Below are positions 5,092 to 8,756 of a DNA stretch of 8,756 nt, piece after piece (the first letter of the stretch is position 1; every line of letters begins with the position of its first letter). The stretch spans positions 1-8,756 of the forward strand of contig CAZWHE010000164.1 in the NCBI GenBank assembly GCA_964633825.1, in the 5' to 3' direction. Made by a program: the position numbers and the translations under genes. The notes beneath the pieces were generated by a model. That model ran no database searches, was not told the origin of the DNA, and worked only from the letters and a program-made list of their open reading frames with translations. The DNA is from CAZWHE01 sp964633825 (GTDB taxonomy: Bacteria; Planctomycetota; B15-G4; CAYZWU01).

Positions 5092-7347
5092 TCAGTGCAG
5101 GAAAACCTCGCGGCGGAAGAAATCGATGAGACGGCGGCGGCGCTCGCGGTCCATCGTCGGCTTGGGAATGAGGTCGGATACGCCGCGCTTCAGCAGGGAC
5201 ATCTCGTATTCGATGACGCACCCGAACCGGTTGTCGAGGTACCAGGCGTACATGAGCCCAAAGAGCAGGCCGGGCGGGGTGAACGACTCATCCATGTTGA
5301 TTACGCGGTGGAAAACGTCGGCATTGTGACGCACGGGTCCTTGCTTGGCCAGGCACAGATATTCTCTGATCTTCTCCCGGCTGAGGAAAGCGCGCAGCTC
5401 CCTCTCGGGTCTGAGAACGATCTCGAAGACCTTGCCCAGCACGGTTCCCTTCTCGCGGATGAGGTGAATCGACTTGGAGGCGGCGTAGTTGCCGAGCAGC
5501 GATTCGCCCAGGCCGATGAGCAGGTCTTCCGTCAGCCGCTCCTTTCCCAGGTCGAGAAGGTCGCTTCGAATCTTCAGGCACGAATCCGCGGGATCATAAT
5601 AGGTCAAAATCCTGTCCCACATGGTGGAGCGCGTCCACTTTTCCCGCGGCACGACTTTGATTCCGTCGATGTACTGAAGATGGCGGAGGCTGATGTCCCT
5701 GTTTTCCCAGATGATTTCATGAAGAAGACGGCGCAGCCGGGCGGGCGAGATCTTCATGGAGTCGAGCCTTTCCTGCGCCGCCTGCATATGATCGCTCAGC
5801 AGCAGGGTCCGCCTGCGGTTCCCCTTCGGGACGGTGCGGCTTTTTACGGATTTCTTTCCCGGTTTGTCCTTCCTGAGAAATTTCTTCAGGTAGAGAAGGA
5901 TTCGAATGGTCTGGGCGAAACGGTCCGGGTCGTGCTGAAAAACTTTGTCCCGCACGAGGCGCTCCCGGTCGTGAACCTCCACGGCGAAAGATTCGAAACC
6001 GAGCTCGTTCACCCTCTCCTTGTCGAGGTAGATGGGCACCTTGCCTTCGAGGGCGTAGTTCTGGATGATTTCGGCCGGAATGTTTTCGAGGTTGCTTGTC
6101 ACCACCTGTCTGAAGAGTCCCGACGACCCCGCCTCGATGTTCTTGTTGTACGCCTCGACGAGATCGGAAACGCAGAACTCCTTCCCGAGGTCGCGAACGG
6201 TGATGTCCGTCTCTCCCTTCTGAACCCAGAAGTTGGCGCCCAGCACTTTGAGGGCGCGCCGGTTGCGCCTGATCGCCCCGGCGATCTCGGGAATCTGAAG
6301 AACGGGGAGAAGGCTCGAATAAACGCTCCCCGGCGCGATCACGATGAGGTCTGCCTCGGCGACGGCTTTCAAAACCCTGGCATCGACGCGCGGCTTTCCC
6401 ACGTATTCGGCCCACACCCTGTCCACGGGAAACCCCCGTCTGCTCACCGATGACTTGTGCTCGCCCGATATGACAACGCCGTTCGTGTAGAGAAAGCGCA
6501 GCTCGCCCTGGCTCGTTGTGGCCGGCCAGATTCTTTTCGATCCGGCGCCCGCCATGCGGGCGAACTTCTGAATCCCCTTGATCATCTCCTCGTGGGTGGG
6601 GACAGGTCGATGTCCCTCCCTGCCTGACAGGCCGCCGTAGATTTCCGATGCGAGGAGGAGATTGCCCAGACAGTGGCTCTCGAGCGGGAGAGAAGCGAGC
6701 GCGCCATGGGACAGGATGCGCGTCCACGTTTCATCGAGATACAGGGCCAGGGCTTCCGGCAGAAGGGCTCTGGCCTTCTTCGGCAGAAGGGTGAGGATCG
6801 TTTTCCTCTTCCTGATCGTTGATCCGTTCTTTCCCTTGAAGCGGTGATTGATGATCTTTCCGAGGAGACCGGGGAGGGCGCCCACCTGCTCGCCCGTCAA
6901 CCTCCCGTAAACGCTTTTCAGGCCGCGGGGGGTGATCGACGAGAGGATGACGCGCCGGATATCGCCCAAGGCGACGAGCGGGAGGCGCCTGATCAAGTCG
7001 CCCGAAGAGCCGCCGTCGTCCGTGGTGCAGACCACGACGGAAAGAAGCTTGAAATGTTCTTTGAGGCCCCGGAAGGGATGACCGGCCCACCCTTCGAGGG
7101 AGCTGTCCCCGCCGAGGATGCTCGAAAGGCCCGCGCCGCCGCCGAACACCACGGTTCGGACCTTGTCCGTCGAAAATTCCCTGACCTCGCGGGCCATCCT
7201 GCTGTAGAGATCGAGCGGGTCCTCCTCGAGAGGACGCGCCTTGAGCACCATGTTGATCACCTTCTCCAGGAGGATTCCGTGATCCGTCCCGTTTCCGAGG
7301 CGGATTTTCTCCTTTTCAAGATAATCGAGAAGAACGTCTTTTTTCAT
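5092..7347 (-). CDS. Long YvcK/CofD-family protein (gluconeogenesis-factor-like) with extra C-terminal region
   Basis: Residues about 62-490 of 751 match the YvcK family in order: VVFGGGAGLS (66-75), TTDDGGSSG (108-116), GDIRR (128-132), SHCLGNL (224-230), GEHK (295-298), EADLIVIAPGSVYSSLLP (331-348), NIPAEI (422-427) and ERVNELGFE (444-452). YvcK proteins are usually about 320 aa, bind UDP-sugars and influence cell-wall synthesis and growth on gluconeogenic carbon; related CofD enzymes transfer phospholactyl groups. This version adds about 60 N-terminal residues, an insert of roughly 45 residues between HRFKGKNG and SHCLGN (about 176-222), a basic linker near 490-515, and a mostly helical region 515-751 I do not recognise. 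No signal peptide is visible. Its ATG overlaps the TGA of the upstream phosphohexomutase gene (ATGA), and an AAAGGG sits almost against the start, suggesting translational coupling. Family is confident; whether it acts as regulator or enzyme is open. Confidence 0.85.
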   Translation of the reverse strand: MKKDVLLDYLEKEKIRLGNGTDHGILLEKVINMVLKARPLEEDPLDLYSRMAREVREFSTDKVRTVVFGGGAGLSSILGGDSSLEGWAGHPFRGLKEHFKLLSVVVCTTDDGGSSGDLIRRLPLVALGDIRRVILSSITPRGLKSVYGRLTGEQVGALPGLLGKIINHRFKGKNGSTIRKRKTILTLLPKKARALLPEALALYLDETWTRILSHGALASLPLESHCLGNLLLASEIYGGLSGREGHRPVPTHEEMIKGIQKFARMAGAGSKRIWPATTSQGELRFLYTNGVVISGEHKSSVSRRGFPVDRVWAEYVGKPRVDARVLKAVAEADLIVIAPGSVYSSLLPVLQIPEIAGAIRRNRRALKVLGANFWVQKGETDITVRDLGKEFCVSDLVEAYNKNIEAGSSGLFRQVVTSNLENIPAEIIQNYALEGKVPIYLDKERVNELGFESFAVEVHDRERLVRDKVFQHDPDRFAQTIRILLYLKKFLRKDKPGKKSVKSRTVPKGNRRRTLLLSDHMQAAQERLDSMKISPARLRRLLHEIIWENRDISLRHLQYIDGIKVVPREKWTRSTMWDRILTYYDPADSCLKIRSDLLDLGKERLTEDLLIGLGESLLGNYAASKSIHLIREKGTVLGKVFEIVLRPERELRAFLSREKIREYLCLAKQGPVRHNADVFHRVINMDESFTPPGLLFGLMYAWYLDNRFGCVIEYEMSLLKRGVSDLIPKPTMDRERRRRLIDFFRREVFLH

Positions 7348-8756
7348 TCCCTTTCAATCCCAGACGGGGTGTTGAAGACGGCCCTCTGCGTTTCCAGGTT
7401 TTTCAGCCTCTCTCTGTTTCCGTTCTTATCAGCCGCGGCGGCGGCTTCCTGAATATAGACCTCGAAAGCTTCCTTCACCAGACCCCGCGGGTCTTTTCCG
7501 TACAAGGAAAGCCGTTCATCGAGCCACGCTCCCGCCCCGGCCGCCGTCAGGTTGCCCGAAAGAACGGCGTCCGCCTTCTCCTCCAGCTCGGGAAGGAACT
7601 TGTCGGCGAAATCGATCTTGTCGTCCACCGAGACGAGCCCCGAGATGCGCAGCGCATAGCCGGGAAGCTCGATTCCGATCAGACCGAGTGCCTTGCGCGT
7701 CAGATCGTCGGCCAAGGCGTCGGCGCGTTCCTCGAGGCCCTCGATTTCCTTCTCCACATCCGCTACGGAAGCTCCGGGCATGGGCTGCGAGCTGACCTCC
7801 ACGTATATCTTTGTTTTCGGCTCAGTCCCCGAAGGCCGAAGGGTCACGCGGGATCCGTCCTCGAGATGAAAGACGAGCACGTTGCGGGAGGCCCTGTCCG
7901 TTTCGGAAAGAATCGGGCCGAACCGGCCCTCTTCATCCAGGTGGTCGAAGAACTTTTCCACGCGCTTCCCGCCTATCGAAGCGGGCGGGGCGCTGCGAAA
8001 GCCTTCCTGGATGCGGGCGATGTTGGCCATTCCCCGGGCGCCGCGCATGACGAGCGGAACGAGGCTGTTGGCGAAACAGCCGTACTCCCTGTAGATGTCG
8101 ATGAGGTATTCGTAAAGGGTGCGGCCCTCGTCCTTCAGCACCGAAGAGAGCTCGGCCAGAGCCAGCGCCCCTCCGGCCGCGTCCTTGTCCCGGATCTCGG
8201 GCGTGACGAGCAGGCCGTGGCTCTCCTCCCCGCCCATAACGAAATCGCCGTATGCGGCGTCGTGCCCGGCGCACCGCCCCTCCTGTTCCATCCGGCGGAT
8301 CAGCTCCCCGATGTACTTGAATCCCACTAAAAGGTGTCCCACGCAGAGCGCTCCGAAGGATTCTCCGATCCTGTCGATCAGCTCGGTGGTGACCTCGGTC
8401 CTGATCAGGACGGGGCGGCCGGGAAGAGTGCCGGCTCTCCTGCGCCGATCGAGGATGAAATGCATCACGAGAACGGCGATTTCATTGCCGGTGAGAAACT
8501 TCCACGATCCGCCTTGGGGCGCGAGAGCCCCGAGGCGGTCCGCGTCGGGATCGGTGGAGAGAACGAGATCGGCTCCTCTCTCCTCGGCGAAAGCGCGCGC
8601 CTTCTCCATCGACTCGGGGACCTCGGGGTTGGGGATGCGGTACGGTACGTGGGTGAAGTTTCCGTCGTACGCGGCCTGTGACGGTTCGGTCTCGATTTGA
8701 ACTCCCGCTTCCTCGAGAACGCGACCCACCGTGGTCGAGCCCGTTCCGTGAAGGGG
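7344..8756 (-). CDS. Phosphoglucomutase/phosphomannomutase family protein (partial, N-terminus beyond right edge)
   Basis: The frame is open to the window edge, so the GTG at 8729 is not the start; the codons before it read PLHGTG, a family motif. Counting from the edge, 470 residues are visible. DPDADR (69-74) is the metal-binding loop, GEESHG (176-181) the sugar-binding loop and RPSGTEP (307-313) the phosphate-binding loop. The catalytic-serine domain (TASHNP-type motif) should lie outside the window. The enzyme interconverts hexose-6- and hexose-1-phosphates, feeding nucleotide-sugar and glycan synthesis in the cytoplasm. The layout resembles bacterial alpha-phosphoglucomutases of the PgcA type, but glucose versus mannose specificity cannot be read. 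The phosphate-binding domain is followed by about 160 residues, roughly 100 more than I expect, as an Ala/Glu/Leu-rich helical tail. It lies directly upstream of, and overlaps by 4 nt, the YvcK-like gene. Confidence 0.9.
   Translation of the reverse strand, partial: PLHGTGSTTVGRVLEEAGVQIETEPSQAAYDGNFTHVPYRIPNPEVPESMEKARAFAEERGADLVLSTDPDADRLGALAPQGGSWKFLTGNEIAVLVMHFILDRRRRAGTLPGRPVLIRTEVTTELIDRIGESFGALCVGHLLVGFKYIGELIRRMEQEGRCAGHDAAYGDFVMGGEESHGLLVTPEIRDKDAAGGALALAELSSVLKDEGRTLYEYLIDIYREYGCFANSLVPLVMRGARGMANIARIQEGFRSAPPASIGGKRVEKFFDHLDEEGRFGPILSETDRASRNVLVFHLEDGSRVTLRPSGTEPKTKIYVEVSSQPMPGASVADVEKEIEGLEERADALADDLTRKALGLIGIELPGYALRISGLVSVDDKIDFADKFLPELEEKADAVLSGNLTAAGAGAWLDERLSLYGKDPRGLVKEAFEVYIQEAAAAADKNGNRERLKNLETQRAVFNTPSGIERE

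Noticed and set aside
5095..6453. 452-aa open frame on the plus strand inside the YvcK-like gene
   Set aside because: The minus-strand frame has clear YvcK motifs throughout; the plus-strand frame has none and is a by-product of codon bias.
1..8756. CRISPR arrays, insertion sequences, attachment sites, tRNA or rRNA genes
   Set aside because: No short regular direct repeats with unique spacers, no transposase or integrase frames, no terminal inverted repeats and no cloverleaf-like sequence were seen.

Overview
The window is G+C-rich bacterial DNA holding five densely packed protein genes. I see no RNA genes, mobile elements or CRISPR arrays. Genes end with TGA, TAG and TAA, and two likely starts are TTG codons behind clear Shine-Dalgarno sequences. 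The gene content is a secreted FG-GAP/VCBS propeller protein, a FabL-type enoyl-ACP reductase, a large hybrid histidine kinase, a long YvcK-family protein and a phosphohexomutase. This would suit a free-living bacterium of a lineage such as Acidobacteriota/Aminicenantota or a deltaproteobacterium, but nothing here fixes the taxon.

Layout, left to right. (1) Bases 1-1527 (+): the 3' part of a beta-propeller repeat gene running in from the left edge. An in-frame TAA at 55-57 cuts it exactly where its repeats carry a conserved acidic residue. (2) Bases 1547-2305 (-): a FabL-like enoyl-ACP reductase, convergent with gene 1 and only 19 bp from it. (3) Bases 2306-2517: a 212-bp divergent intergenic region with candidate promoters both ways and an imperfect inverted repeat around the rightward one. 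(4) Bases 2518-5052 (+): an 844-aa membrane-bound hybrid histidine kinase (MASE3-like sensor, PAS, HisKA, HATPase, receiver). (5) Bases 5092-7347 (-): a 751-aa YvcK/CofD-family protein with extra N- and C-terminal regions. (6) Bases 7344-8756 (-): a phosphoglucomutase/phosphomannomutase whose N-terminal part lies beyond the right edge and which carries an unusual C-terminal tail.

Only one gene pair looks functionally linked. The phosphohexomutase and YvcK-like genes overlap by four bases (ATGA) in one minus-strand operon. Phosphohexomutases make the sugar-1-phosphates that become nucleotide sugars, and YvcK homologues are known to bind UDP-sugars and affect cell-wall and carbon metabolism, so a joint role in envelope precursor supply is a reasonable inference. 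The histidine kinase has no neighbouring response regulator and its output cannot be read from this window. Most of the window is ordinary chromosomal content. The points most worth a second look are the premature stop, the unrecognised C-terminal region of the YvcK-like protein, and the inverted repeat before the kinase gene.
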